A stretch of DNA of 64,000 nt. Origin: Microbulbifer sp. GL-2. Lineage in GTDB: Bacteria; Pseudomonadota; Gammaproteobacteria; Pseudomonadales; Cellvibrionaceae. Both the position numbers and the translations under genes were made by a program. This document shows, piece after piece, positions 17,286-26,560 of this stretch; positions within the stretch are counted from its first letter, which is position 1, and every line of letters starts with the position of its first letter. The notes under the pieces were generated by a model. That model ran no database searches. It was given only the letters and a program-made list of their open reading frames with translations, and had not been told where the DNA came from. The DNA lies in NCBI RefSeq assembly GCF_007183175.1, contig NZ_AP019807.1, positions 2,090,001 to 2,154,000 on the forward strand, given 5' to 3'.

Positions 17286-17594
17286 ATGACAGAAACTGAA
17301 ATTGTAGAAATCTTCCTGGCTAACCAATGGTGGTCAATAATTGCCCTGGTAGTGTGTGTGATTGGGGTCACCCTATGTTGGTTTGGGGGATTAATGGCAG
17401 CTCTCACCGCACTTGGCAATAAGCATTGGATCTGGGGGATAATAACTATTTTTCTTGGTCCAATCACAGGGATTCCCTATGCGCTGCGCTATAAGGAGGC
17501 GGAATATGCCCGATCTCTGATGTTGCGAGGAGTTTGGGTCTTATTGGTCGGGCTAGTTATTGCTGTTTTGGTATTATTATTAGGTCGTCCTTAG
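17286..17594 (+). CDS. Small three-helix membrane protein
   Basis: 102 aa with hydrophobic segments at about 15-48, 53-66 and 80-100, predicting an inner-membrane protein with three helices. KYKEAE-like charged residues (ALRYKEAEYARS) form the main polar loop. AGGT at 17278-17281 is only five bases ahead of the ATG. I do not recognise the family. It stands alone in accessory DNA. Confidence 0.55.
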   Translation: MTETEIVEIFLANQWWSIIALVVCVIGVTLCWFGGLMAALTALGNKHWIWGIITIFLGPITGIPYALRYKEAEYARSLMLRGVWVLLVGLVIAVLVLLLGRP

Positions 17595-18327
17595 AATAAG
17601 ACTTTCTTAATCTTTGAGGTGCTGGCTGTAGGTCGGCGCCAACTTAAGTTCTTTTATCTTTGCTTTTGAGTCTTCATAGTCCTTAGTATCCTCGACGTCC
17701 CGATATTAGCTACTGTATCTGCCTTTTCCTGTTTATTTCGATGGTTTTCATTTTTGAAGGAATTCGGAACTGATTTGCTTCTTAAGTTATCTATTGTTGC
17801 CAATTAAATTATTGTTGATTTCTTTATTTGATTTCCATCTCCCCTTTTCTGGTAGAGGGTGATTAAGTTTCTTTCAGCTCTATATATTTATTATTGTAAT
17901 CCTATGTAATATACATGGGACGATCAAAAGTAGTCATGCAGTTGGGGGCCTGATTTAATAGAAATAAACTGCTGTTCGATATGAAAATTGAACTCCACGC
18001 TAGTCGATATTTCTTCAATAGAAGCGCTGTATCAGTAGTGAAAAACCTGGCGTTGGTGTGAAGTATTCAGTGTGCGGGTTTCATCATATTTTTAATAGAT
18101 GATTTATAGTGATTCGTCTTATGTGTCCCTTTTCTTTGTCATGTGATCTCCTTAATTTTTGTATGGTTTATAAGTTTAATTTTTTTGTTGATGATAAACC
18201 TGTTGCGTGGTAGAAAGCGCGCTGTGTTTTTCTGGCTGTTTTGCTGTTGTATCGAATAGCTTAGTGATATCCAGTAGGGCTGAAGCGTAGAAAAAGTAAA
18301 TAATTAATAATTTAAAAAGGAAACGAT
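17595..18327. other. Long AT-rich intergenic region with possible gene relics
   Basis: About 730 bases without an intact gene. On the minus strand between roughly 17900 and 17600, short charged reading frames in different phases can be chained, the last ending in KIKELKLAPTYSQHLKD before a stop near 17607. This could be an eroded gene, but no family is recognisable. The right end must hold the promoter of the 18328 gene, whose ribosome site is AAGGAAAC near 18317. Confidence 0.3.
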
Positions 18328-21300
18328 ATGATTAAACCTATCCAGTTATTAAAGCCGGTGACAGCAATAGGTTTTCTAACGCTGGCCAGCTTGCCCATTG
18401 CAGGCAATGTAATGGCGAAAACGAGTCACTCAGGAGAATTGATTTCTGCTAGTGGTTCAGATTTATCAGTGTCCAATGATGTGCAAATAAAAGTGATTGC
18501 ACAGGATGTTAGGGAGATAATACGCAAGCAGCTTTACTACAATGAAGCTGATACTGTTTCAGGAGATGATGAAAATCCAAATGATGGGGTTTACTCGCGA
18601 GATAAGGCCGCCTTTCGCTATCTGGATTTGATGTATATACTAAATGAAAATACGGAGAGTGTGTTTAACCCCTATTTTAGCGGTGAATTGCAAGGAAACT
18701 TCTCTGATTTGTTTGATGCTGCTGAACGATCTCGTGCAGCTCAAGTTGAAGCGTTTGTTTTTGATCAGCTAGCTATCGACCCTAACAATGAATCCCTACA
18801 GCATGCTATTTTGGATGTTTATTATGATCGTGCTGTAGCAGAAATGATCCTGGCCAATGAGTTTCTGGACAGGGCTGTTAATAGCCGCTTACAGAATGAA
18901 TCTGTAGATGTCGAGATTGAGCATACTAAATCTGCATACCAGTTATTGAAGGGCGCACTGGCACAATATGAATTTCTGCTAGATTCTTCATCTGGTTATT
19001 TGAGCAAGTGGGCATCTTCACGCGGTCAAACTAGCCCTCGATATTTTGACCCGGCTGAAATGCAGCAGAGAGCTGTTGCTCCAGAGGAAATACTCCCTGG
19101 TAGCTATAAAGATGTCACAATGCTCTATCAATTGATGGGGAAGTTGGCTTCAGTTAAGGCTGAGCAAGTTCGCTTGGCAATAATGTCTGGGCAGGATGAT
19201 TCAACTTTATCTGCAGAGATGATTGAGGAGGTTAATACCCTCCATAGTGATTTGGTATCCAGAGAGGAAACGCTGCGCGCGCTCTTTCCAGAAGCTGACT
19301 TTACCCAATTTTCATTGGATACAGGCCTACCTCAAGCAGTTAATTTATGGCATGCGCATATTGTGGAGTTGGAGAGTTCTGTAGCCTGGCTTGAAGGAGA
19401 CAGTAACTTCCTGGGGCTTTCTTGGGGAGCCGTACCTCAGGGACTTGGTAGCAATGCTAAATCTCATACCTTTGATACACTAAGTGACTTAATAGGTAAA
19501 GATAGTGGTCCTATTGCCAGGGCGCAGGAAAGTCTTAATACTGCGAAAGCTGATTTCGATGACTATATTCACAGCGTCGATTCTTTAACTGAAGAGTTCG
19601 CTGGGCGTCGTCAAAGAATAAATACCAGATTATCTAGTCTATTGGGCGTATTTTTTCCAGAAGGCTGTTATGTAGAAAGTTGTGCCGTAGCTAACTACCA
19701 GTCACGTATTAATAGTGAGCTTTTTCACTGGTCGAGAAATATTAATAATATACAAGCTTCTTTGGCGCGAAATTTACAGCGCTTGGAAGGGCGCCTGGAT
19801 ACCATAGAATCTGAAGTTGAGCAGTTTGCACAAATTGAGGGGGAGAATGGTGCTTTATCAAAACTCATTATTGATTACGGCTCTCAACAAATCCCCCTAT
19901 CACAACAGGTAAATCGCATTCGAGATAAGCGGGAGGAATTCAATTCTCGTGCAGCCCTGTTTGAGTCTCTGGTTAGTGCCTTGAACGATTACAATAATGG
20001 TAGATGGATTGATATAGATAGCTTATCGAGTCATGTGATGGGTGTGAAAAAGACCATCAATGAACTTGGTAATTTTGAGCAGCTGCAAGCGATGAATGCC
20101 ATTTTGGCTGCTGAACATAGAGCAATTCTGTCTGATAGCACTGGCAATATGTTGAGTGATGGTAATCTTTATCGGTTGCAAAGCCTTTGGTTAGAAGCAA
20201 ATGCTATTGCTTTTGATATTGCCCAGGCGGAGACTACTTTGGTACAAGAGGCCAAGCGATTACCACCTCTCTTGAATCAAGCTAAAATTTTTATTGCCCA
20301 GTTAACGATGGAAAATCCTGATCTGGCACTGCGTCATTTTGCTGATCCAATTAACAGTCATCGAGATACTGCTAATTTATTGCAAACTGAATATGACTTA
20401 GAGCGTGCGCAGAAGTGGCTATTCCATGCTGTCAATGCATTGGAAAATAAGTGGCAGCACGCATCTTTTGAAAGAGAAAGCGGCGTTAGTAGGGGCGAAA
20501 TCCTTCGTTTGCGAAGTGCCGATGAGTTATGGAGTTTCCATAACAAAATGAAACAATTTAACTCAGGTATTGCTACTCCAGAAAAGTATACAGATACTTT
20601 TTCGATTAAGGAGGATGTTTTTGGTTACAAGGATAGAGTTAATGGGGTTCAACAAACCTATTTGCATCCTGATCCTGAACAGCGGAGCGGACCCCGCATA
20701 AGCGCATTAGAAGCCTTCCAAGAGACACTGCGCCTTCTGTCGCGTACTTTTGGCCAAGATACCTATGTGACTATTGAATTTAGCACTGTCAAGGAGCCAT
20801 TATCAGCTAACCTGTTCAATGGCCCGATTATTTCCGGCCGGGGAACTGACTCTGCGTGTATTGCAGTCGGCGGAAACTACCGGGATAAGATTGAGAGTGT
20901 CGAACTTAGCATCCCAGTTTCATACAACATTAGTGGAGAGTCTGAAACTGTTGCTTATTTGACCTATGGTGGCGCAAGTGTATTTAGGCAAGCAACGCCA
21001 GGCTCTGAAGTCGTGAATGAAGATGAGACTATTGGAGTTGAGGGGGAATTTAATTCTTATAGTGTGTTGTCCTGGGATGTTGTCGGAGATTCACAACTCG
21101 TGGCAGGAAATAATATTCAAAAGGCTTCCATGAAAGCAGGATTAAATATTTTTGGTAATAATTCTGGCTCCATTAGTAGTGTAACCACCTTATTCAATGA
21201 ACAAAGTATAGCTGCAACAGGTTGGCGTTTATCTTTCTTGTTGGAGGATGTTTATGGAAAAGTTGTGGATCTTAAAGCGATTAGGGATGTGGAATTAATC

Positions 21301-21369
21301 TTTGAACATAGTGCTAAATCTCGAAACTATTCAAACTGCAGTGGTGGAAGTTCAGGCGGTCCTCTTTGA
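18328..21369 (+). CDS. Large exported protein with Tc toxin A-like C-terminal region
   Basis: 1013 aa with a signal peptide (about 1-30, ending NVMA), so it is secreted or periplasmic. Residues 50-820 are mainly alpha-helical with long polar heptad-like stretches. From about 830 the chain becomes beta-rich. YRDKIESVELSIPVSY near 851 resembles the Tc toxin A signature in which a glycine/tyrosine turn precedes IKSVALSIPAL. Near the end, LFNEQSIAATGWRLSF and then AIRDVELIFEHSAK match the order of the TcA end (LNDSGLFE..., WRLSLP, DVVLHLRYTA), the TcB-binding domain. Two features differ: no TcB or TcC genes lie nearby, and the protein is far shorter than TcA. It ends in CSGGSSGGPL. Confidence 0.5.
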   Translation: MIKPIQLLKPVTAIGFLTLASLPIAGNVMAKTSHSGELISASGSDLSVSNDVQIKVIAQDVREIIRKQLYYNEADTVSGDDENPNDGVYSRDKAAFRYLDLMYILNENTESVFNPYFSGELQGNFSDLFDAAERSRAAQVEAFVFDQLAIDPNNESLQHAILDVYYDRAVAEMILANEFLDRAVNSRLQNESVDVEIEHTKSAYQLLKGALAQYEFLLDSSSGYLSKWASSRGQTSPRYFDPAEMQQRAVAPEEILPGSYKDVTMLYQLMGKLASVKAEQVRLAIMSGQDDSTLSAEMIEEVNTLHSDLVSREETLRALFPEADFTQFSLDTGLPQAVNLWHAHIVELESSVAWLEGDSNFLGLSWGAVPQGLGSNAKSHTFDTLSDLIGKDSGPIARAQESLNTAKADFDDYIHSVDSLTEEFAGRRQRINTRLSSLLGVFFPEGCYVESCAVANYQSRINSELFHWSRNINNIQASLARNLQRLEGRLDTIESEVEQFAQIEGENGALSKLIIDYGSQQIPLSQQVNRIRDKREEFNSRAALFESLVSALNDYNNGRWIDIDSLSSHVMGVKKTINELGNFEQLQAMNAILAAEHRAILSDSTGNMLSDGNLYRLQSLWLEANAIAFDIAQAETTLVQEAKRLPPLLNQAKIFIAQLTMENPDLALRHFADPINSHRDTANLLQTEYDLERAQKWLFHAVNALENKWQHASFERESGVSRGEILRLRSADELWSFHNKMKQFNSGIATPEKYTDTFSIKEDVFGYKDRVNGVQQTYLHPDPEQRSGPRISALEAFQETLRLLSRTFGQDTYVTIEFSTVKEPLSANLFNGPIISGRGTDSACIAVGGNYRDKIESVELSIPVSYNISGESETVAYLTYGGASVFRQATPGSEVVNEDETIGVEGEFNSYSVLSWDVVGDSQLVAGNNIQKASMKAGLNIFGNNSGSISSVTTLFNEQSIAATGWRLSFLLEDVYGKVVDLKAIRDVELIFEHSAKSRNYSNCSGGSSGGPL

Positions 21370-21425
21370 TAGTGTTAATAGCCCCAATTAATATAAATAT
21401 ATTATTAGTTGAGGCGTAATGAGTA

Positions 21426-21463
21426 AGCGGCTACGGCAATTGCCGTAACCGCTGCTTTTTAAT
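21426..21463 (+). terminator. Rho-independent terminator of the Tc-like gene
   Basis: AGCGG (21426-21430) pairs with CCGCT (21449-21453), and inside it TACGGC pairs with GCCGTA around an AATT loop; one mismatch separates the two stems. TTTTT follows within a few bases. This is a convincing intrinsic terminator 57 bases after the stop codon. Confidence 0.75.
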
Positions 21464-21631
21464 CTATTCAGTATATTACCAAAACCCTATAATCTCAGGG
21501 TATTTGCTGAGCAGATTCCATTAAGTCAAGGAGCATTGCTTTCCAAAGGTTTATTTGGTGCTAAGGGGCTATGGTAATAAGCAGAAAGATGGCATTTTTG
21601 AGTGGATTAAGGTTGGGGCGCACATGAAACA

Positions 21632-21979
21632 ATGATAAGTTTTAAAGAGAAATTACTAAACGAAGCCGATTTGTATCAAGAGGCGCATGATGCGCTTATG
21701 GATATTGCGAAAAGGCTTAACAAGGATGATGTTGATAAATATAGGGAGATATTTAATGAATATGCTGTGTCTGAAATTAAAACAGAGTTGGCAAGAATTT
21801 CATATTCAAAAAATTTTGAAATCGGAGATTTGTTCTACTTTGATCAGATTTCAGATTTTCACATCTATGTGATGATTTATGTTTACGCGCTTGATGAAGA
21901 TCATGATAAGGATATGTTGTGTTCTTATACGCTTATGTTTGATGAAAACCTTGAAGTCATTGATGATTTTATTGGCTGA
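21632..21979 (+). CDS. Small acidic cytoplasmic protein of unknown function
   Basis: 115 aa, rich in Asp and Glu, without signal peptide or membrane segment. An N-terminal helical half (FKEKLLNEADLYQEAHDALM) is followed by a mixed half ending EVIDDFIG. Size, acidity and isolation behind a secreted toxin-like gene resemble immunity proteins, but I recognise no family and the sequence alone does not support that role. The start is ATG 21632, without an obvious Shine-Dalgarno. Confidence 0.5.
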   Translation: MISFKEKLLNEADLYQEAHDALMDIAKRLNKDDVDKYREIFNEYAVSEIKTELARISYSKNFEIGDLFYFDQISDFHIYVMIYVYALDEDHDKDMLCSYTLMFDENLEVIDDFIG

Positions 21980-22017
21980 TTAAGGAGCAGTTTTAAGGTT
22001 TAATCCGTTGAAATTGG

Positions 22018-22046
22018 GCCCGATAGATACGTCTTTCGGGGCTTTT
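22018..22046 (+). terminator. Probable terminator after the small acidic gene
   Basis: GCCCGA (22018-22023) pairs with TCGGGGC (22036-22042) with one bulge, and TTTT follows directly. It sits between convergent genes and serves the plus-strand transcript. Confidence 0.5.
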
Positions 22047-22055
22047 AGGTTATGT

Positions 22056-22853
22056 TTAATTGTCAGAGAGCCTATCTATACATAACCTCTCCCGACCATC
22101 AAATAGACGATTTGCACATATAGAAACAGCGACAAAAGTACCAAACCCTGTACCCGCTGCAATCGTAAACATAATCAAAATCTGATATTTCACCGCGATG
22201 GTAGGCGCTGTACCGGCAAGTATCTGCCCGGTCATCATACCTGGCAGAAATACAATACCGGCTGCTGCCATCGAATTGATTGTTGGCATTAATCCCGCAC
22301 GCATCGCATCCCGGCGAAATTCAATACTGGCTTGCCGCCAGGTTTCGCCCAGCATTAGGCGGTTTTCAATAATATCTCTTGAACGCCGCATGCTTTCTGT
22401 TAGTCGATCCAGGCCTAGGGCAACTCCGGTCATGGTATTGCCCAGAAGCATTCCCAGCAGGGGAATAGAGTATTGGGGTTGATACCAGGGTTGGGGGCCA
22501 ATCAGCACCAACAAGCTTAATATTGTGATGCTAAACGCGGAAACCAGCATGGATAAAGTGCCGATAGTAAAACTCCAGCCACCTCGCAGGCGATATTTTT
22601 GCCGCGAGACGACTTGTTGCCCGGCAAACAGTAACATCGCCAGCCCAAGCAGGCTGACCCATAACAGGGTGCCAACAGCGAACAGGGCTTCCAGTATGAC
22701 TCCGACAAGTGCCAATTGAGCCGCAGTGCGCACTGCCGCGATAATCAGTGGCTTGCCGAGCTGTAATCGTGCGATATGGGTACAAATTGCCAGGGCGACT
22801 ACCAGTGCTGCTGCCAATGACAGCTGCCACCAGGAAAGATCGATCACACTCAT
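22056..22853 (-). CDS. fetB: FetB-type iron export ABC permease
   Basis: 265 aa UPF0014-family integral membrane protein with about seven helices. Family segments include GKPLIIAAVRTAAQLALVG near 33-51, PLLGMLLGNTMTGVALGLDR, and a later IEFRRDAMRAGLMPTINSMA with FLPGMMTGQILAG. In E. coli FetAB exports iron and helps resist oxidative stress. The ATG overlaps the end of fetA by four bases (ATGA), so the pair is translationally coupled. Confidence 0.88.
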   Translation of the reverse strand: MSVIDLSWWQLSLAAALVVALAICTHIARLQLGKPLIIAAVRTAAQLALVGVILEALFAVGTLLWVSLLGLAMLLFAGQQVVSRQKYRLRGGWSFTIGTLSMLVSAFSITILSLLVLIGPQPWYQPQYSIPLLGMLLGNTMTGVALGLDRLTESMRRSRDIIENRLMLGETWRQASIEFRRDAMRAGLMPTINSMAAAGIVFLPGMMTGQILAGTAPTIAVKYQILIMFTIAAGTGFGTFVAVSICANRLFDGRERLCIDRLSDN

Positions 22854-23455
22854 TGTGATATCTCCCGCTCCACAAGATGGCTGCCCTGAATCTCAAAATG
22901 CCTGCTGCCCACTCGCTGTATCTGTTCTTTACTATGGGCTACCCAGATTACCGGGTATTGATGTTTTTTAATTTTAATAAGCAGCCATTTTTCTACTTTA
23001 TTAGTGGTATCCGTATCCAGGTTGGCTGTGGGTTCATCCAGTAAAAGCACACTGGGTTCATAGGAGAGGGCACGAATAAGCGCCAAGCGCTGCTTTTCCC
23101 CGGAAGAGAGCCGGCTCACCTGCCACCCTGTGGCCTCTGCGGGAAATCCGAATACCTTTAAGGCTTCTTCCATCGGTTTATGAAAGTGTTCACCGACAGT
23201 CTCATACCACCAGGCACTCTGTGCCGGTACCAGCATGACTTGGCGACGCCACTGGTGGCCAGGTATTTTATTCTGTTCTATGGCACCAAGAGATATCTCG
23301 CCACTATGGGGCTCTATATCAGCCACAGCTCTGAGCAGGCGGCTTTTACCGGAGCCGGAGGGGCCGGATAGGCAGATGACTTCTCCCGGCGGTACATCCA
23401 GTGCTATTCTTTCGAGAGAGCCGATACTCAGTGTTTCTAATTTTAGTTGAGGCAT
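22850..23455 (-). CDS. fetA: FetA-type ABC transporter ATPase
   Basis: About 201 aa from ATG 23455; a TTG six codons upstream (23473) is also possible and neither has a clear ribosome site. Walker A is GPSGSGKSR, the signature is LSSGEKQRLALIRAL, and Walker B is SVLLLDEPTANLD followed by the switch His in VAHSKEQ. It is short, as FetA proteins are. It energises FetB at the inner membrane, and both lie divergent from parC. Confidence 0.86.
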   Translation of the reverse strand: MPQLKLETLSIGSLERIALDVPPGEVICLSGPSGSGKSRLLRAVADIEPHSGEISLGAIEQNKIPGHQWRRQVMLVPAQSAWWYETVGEHFHKPMEEALKVFGFPAEATGWQVSRLSSGEKQRLALIRALSYEPSVLLLDEPTANLDTDTTNKVEKWLLIKIKKHQYPVIWVAHSKEQIQRVGSRHFEIQGSHLVEREISQ

Positions 23456-23711
23456 ATCAAGGGTTACTTGCAAACAACTTTGCCGTTAATGGTTTTTGTT
23501 TTCTACCTGCATTCTAAATTGCACAGACATCTATTGTGTGAAATTGACGCATGGTTTGTATGTGGTGGCTAGGTTGGCTGAGGATTAGAAGCCAATCCCG
23601 TATTCTGCTCCAGTTTGGCCATACATCCTTTTAGCACTCTTCGCTTCCCTTTGAACCTCCCGCCCCAGTCCGCCATAATCCGCTCCTTCCGAATCGAATA
23701 ACGAGTGCTGT

Positions 23712-25961
23712 ATGACCGACACCTCTATCTATGAGGCCACAGAGCGCCTGCCGTTAAAGGAGTATACCGAGAAGGCGTACCTGGATTACTCCATGTATGT
23801 GATCCTGGATCGTGCCCTGCCGAATATCGGAGACGGCCTGAAGCCGGTACAGCGGCGTATTGTGTACGCTATGAGCGAGCTGGGTCTGAAGAATAGCGCG
23901 AAGTACAAGAAGTCTGCGCGTACGGTCGGCGATGTGATCGGTAAGTATCACCCCCATGGGGACAGCGCCGTATACGAGGCAATGGTGCTGATGGCACAGC
24001 CGTTCAGCTACCGCTATCCACTGATCGACGGCCAGGGCAACTGGGGCTCGCCGGATGATCCCAAGTCTTTTGCCGCCATGCGTTACACCGAGTCACGCAT
24101 GGGAAAATATTCAGAAGTGCTGCTGTCGGAATTGGGCCAGGGCACTGTGGATTGGCAGGCGAACTTCGATGGCACCATGGATGAGCCCTGTGTGCTGCCG
24201 GCGCGGGTGCCAAATATCCTGTTGAATGGCACTACAGGTATCGCCGTGGGTATGGCCACGGATATTCCACCACACAACCTGCGCGAAGTGGTCAACGCGA
24301 CAATAGCGTTGTTGGAAAATCCAAAGTCCACTATTGAAGATCTGTGCGAACACATACTCGCGCCGGATATGCCCACTGAGGCGGAAATTATTACGCCGCG
24401 GGAGGATATTCGTAAGATCTACACCACCGGCCGCGGCTCTATCAAGATGCGCGCCCTATGGAATAAGGAAGATGGCGATATTGTCATCACTGCGCTGCCC
24501 CACCAGGTGAGTGGCGCCAAGATCCTGGAGCAGATTGCCCAGCAGATGCAGGCCAAGAAACTGCCGATGATCAGCGACCTGCGCGATGAGTCGGATCACG
24601 AGAATCCCACGCGCCTGGTGATAGTGCCTAAATCCAACCGGGTGGAAGTGGAGGCGGTGATGAACCACCTGTTCGCCACTACCGACCTGGAGCGCAATTA
24701 CCGCGTCAATATGAATATGATCGGTATCGATGGACGCCCGCAGGTGAAGTCCCTCGATAAGATTCTGCGCGAATGGCTGACTTTCCGCGCTACCACTACC
24801 CGCCGCCGCCTGCAGTTCCGTCTGGATAAAGTGGAGAAGCGCCTGCACGTATTGGCGGGACAGCTGATTGCCTTCCTCAATATCGATGAGGTGATCGAGA
24901 TTATCCGCACCAGTGATGAGCCCAAGCTGGCGTTGATGGATCGCTTTGAACTCACCGAGATACAAGCGGACCATATCCTCGATACCAAGCTGCGCCAGTT
25001 GGCACGCTTGGAGGAAATGAAGATACGCGGTGAGCAGGCAGACCTAGAAAAAGAGCGGGACACGCTCACCAAAACCCTGGACAGCGAGCGCCGCCTGAAG
25101 ACCCTGATCAAGAAAGAACTGTTGGCTGCGGCCAAGGAGTTCGGCGACGAGCGCCGCTCGCCCATCGTTATGCGCGAAGAGTCCAAGGCGTTTAGTGAGG
25201 CGGAGCTGCTGTCCTCCGATCCGATTACCGTAGTAGTTTCCAAGAAAGGCTGGATTCGTGCGGCCAAGGGCCATGAGATTGATGCGGCTGCACTTAGCTA
25301 CAAAGCCGGTGACGGTTTAGGCCTTGCCGTGCGTGGTAAAAGCAATCAGCCCGCACTGTTAATCGATAGTACCGGGCGCAGCTACGCTATTGCTCCCCAC
25401 ACTTTGCCCTCGGCGCGGGGCCAGGGTGAACCGCTCAGTGGGCGTATCAATCCGCCTTCCGGTGCCACTTTCGAGGGGCTTTTGATGGGCCCGGATGAGC
25501 AGCGTATCCTGCTGGCCTCCGATGCCGGCTACGGTTTTATCGCCAAACTCTCAGACCTGCAGTCGCGTAACAAATCCGGCAAGGCCATGCTGACCCTGCC
25601 CAAAGGTGCCCTGGTACTGCCACCCTGCCTACTGGACAACCCCGAGGATGCCCTGCTGGCGGCAGTGACTTCGGAAGGGCGTATGCTGGTGTTCCCGGTC
25701 ACCGAGTTGCCAGAGCTGTCGAAAGGTAAAGGCAACAAGATTATCAACATTACCTCGGCGCGCGCTGCAAGCCGCGAGGAAATCTTAGTGGGCGTCTCTG
25801 TGCTGACAGGGAGAGACCAGTTAGTCGTCTATGCCGGTAAACGCCATACCAAGATCAAGATCTCAGAAATGGATCACTATCGCGGTGAACGCGGGCGCCG
25901 TGGCAACAAGCTGCCGCGAGGGTTCCAGAAGGTCGATCGGGTAGAGGTACTGGAAAAGTAA
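23712..25961 (+). CDS. parC: DNA topoisomerase IV subunit A
   Basis: 749 aa, normal for ParC. The catalytic tyrosine is Tyr125 in AAMRYTESRM. The quinolone-determining region HPHGDSAVYEAM keeps the Ser (85) and Glu (89) of the sensitive form. The breakage-reunion core covers about 30-480, including GIAVGMATDIPPHN and the TRLVIVPKS segment, with a C-terminal beta-pinwheel after 500 that is degenerate as in ParC rather than GyrA. With ParE it decatenates daughter chromosomes. parE is not in this window. Confidence 0.96.
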   Translation: MTDTSIYEATERLPLKEYTEKAYLDYSMYVILDRALPNIGDGLKPVQRRIVYAMSELGLKNSAKYKKSARTVGDVIGKYHPHGDSAVYEAMVLMAQPFSYRYPLIDGQGNWGSPDDPKSFAAMRYTESRMGKYSEVLLSELGQGTVDWQANFDGTMDEPCVLPARVPNILLNGTTGIAVGMATDIPPHNLREVVNATIALLENPKSTIEDLCEHILAPDMPTEAEIITPREDIRKIYTTGRGSIKMRALWNKEDGDIVITALPHQVSGAKILEQIAQQMQAKKLPMISDLRDESDHENPTRLVIVPKSNRVEVEAVMNHLFATTDLERNYRVNMNMIGIDGRPQVKSLDKILREWLTFRATTTRRRLQFRLDKVEKRLHVLAGQLIAFLNIDEVIEIIRTSDEPKLALMDRFELTEIQADHILDTKLRQLARLEEMKIRGEQADLEKERDTLTKTLDSERRLKTLIKKELLAAAKEFGDERRSPIVMREESKAFSEAELLSSDPITVVVSKKGWIRAAKGHEIDAAALSYKAGDGLGLAVRGKSNQPALLIDSTGRSYAIAPHTLPSARGQGEPLSGRINPPSGATFEGLLMGPDEQRILLASDAGYGFIAKLSDLQSRNKSGKAMLTLPKGALVLPPCLLDNPEDALLAAVTSEGRMLVFPVTELPELSKGKGNKIINITSARAASREEILVGVSVLTGRDQLVVYAGKRHTKIKISEMDHYRGERGRRGNKLPRGFQKVDRVEVLEK

Positions 25962-25984
25962 GCTCCCGTTCCTCGGTGCGCGTA

Positions 25985-26012
25985 AAGGCGGTCACAGCGA
26001 CCGCCTTTTTTA
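25985..26012 (+). terminator. Rho-independent terminator of parC
   Basis: AAGGCGGTC (25985-25993) pairs with GACCGCCTT (25999-26007) around a five-base loop, and the stem runs into TTTTTT. This is a textbook intrinsic terminator 24 bases after the stop codon. Confidence 0.9.
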
Positions 26013-26095
26013 TTGTGTCCTCGGTTTTGATAAACCACTCATTGATGAAATAATAAGCAGACTTATAATGAGCGCCCTCAAAATGAGGACTGAAC

Positions 26096-26560
26096 ATGCC
26101 AGGGAAAGATACGCAGGGAATGGATACTGCAGCCGGGATGAGCCTTGAGCTGCACAGTGTGGCACGTTTACTGCGGCGTAACTTTGACCGCCGAGCCAGG
26201 GGTCATGGGCTCAGCGGCTCCCGTTGGCAGGTGCTATGGCATCTGTTACGGCAGCAGGGACAGAAGCAAGCTGAGCTGGCTGAACGCCTGGACATAGCGC
26301 CGATCAGCCTGGCGCGCCAGCTCGACAACCTGCAACGGGAGGGGTTGGTGGAACGGCGACCCGACCCGCAGGACCGGCGTTGCTTCCGTGTTTATCTTAC
26401 CGGTCAGGCGGAACCGGCTATTGCCCTGCTAGGAGGCCTGGAACAGAAGACTCGCTCCCAGGCTTTGGATGGCTTCTCCCCAGCGGAGATAAAACAACTG
26501 CAGATGCTATTGGAGCGGCTGCGTAAGAACCTGACACGCGAAGAGATTGAATGTGACTGA
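26096..26560 (+). CDS. MarR family transcriptional regulator
   Basis: 154 aa winged-helix repressor. The recognition region is QGQKQAELAERLDIAPISLARQLDNLQREGLVER and the wing is RRPDPQDRRCFRVYLT, both typical. GAGGA (26085-26089) precedes ATG 26096 at good spacing. Its stop lies inside the start of the fusion-protein gene (26553), so the two genes form an operon, as in EmrR-EmrA. MarR proteins usually autorepress and respond to phenolic or drug-like ligands. Confidence 0.88.
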   Translation: MPGKDTQGMDTAAGMSLELHSVARLLRRNFDRRARGHGLSGSRWQVLWHLLRQQGQKQAELAERLDIAPISLARQLDNLQREGLVERRPDPQDRRCFRVYLTGQAEPAIALLGGLEQKTRSQALDGFSPAEIKQLQMLLERLRKNLTREEIECD

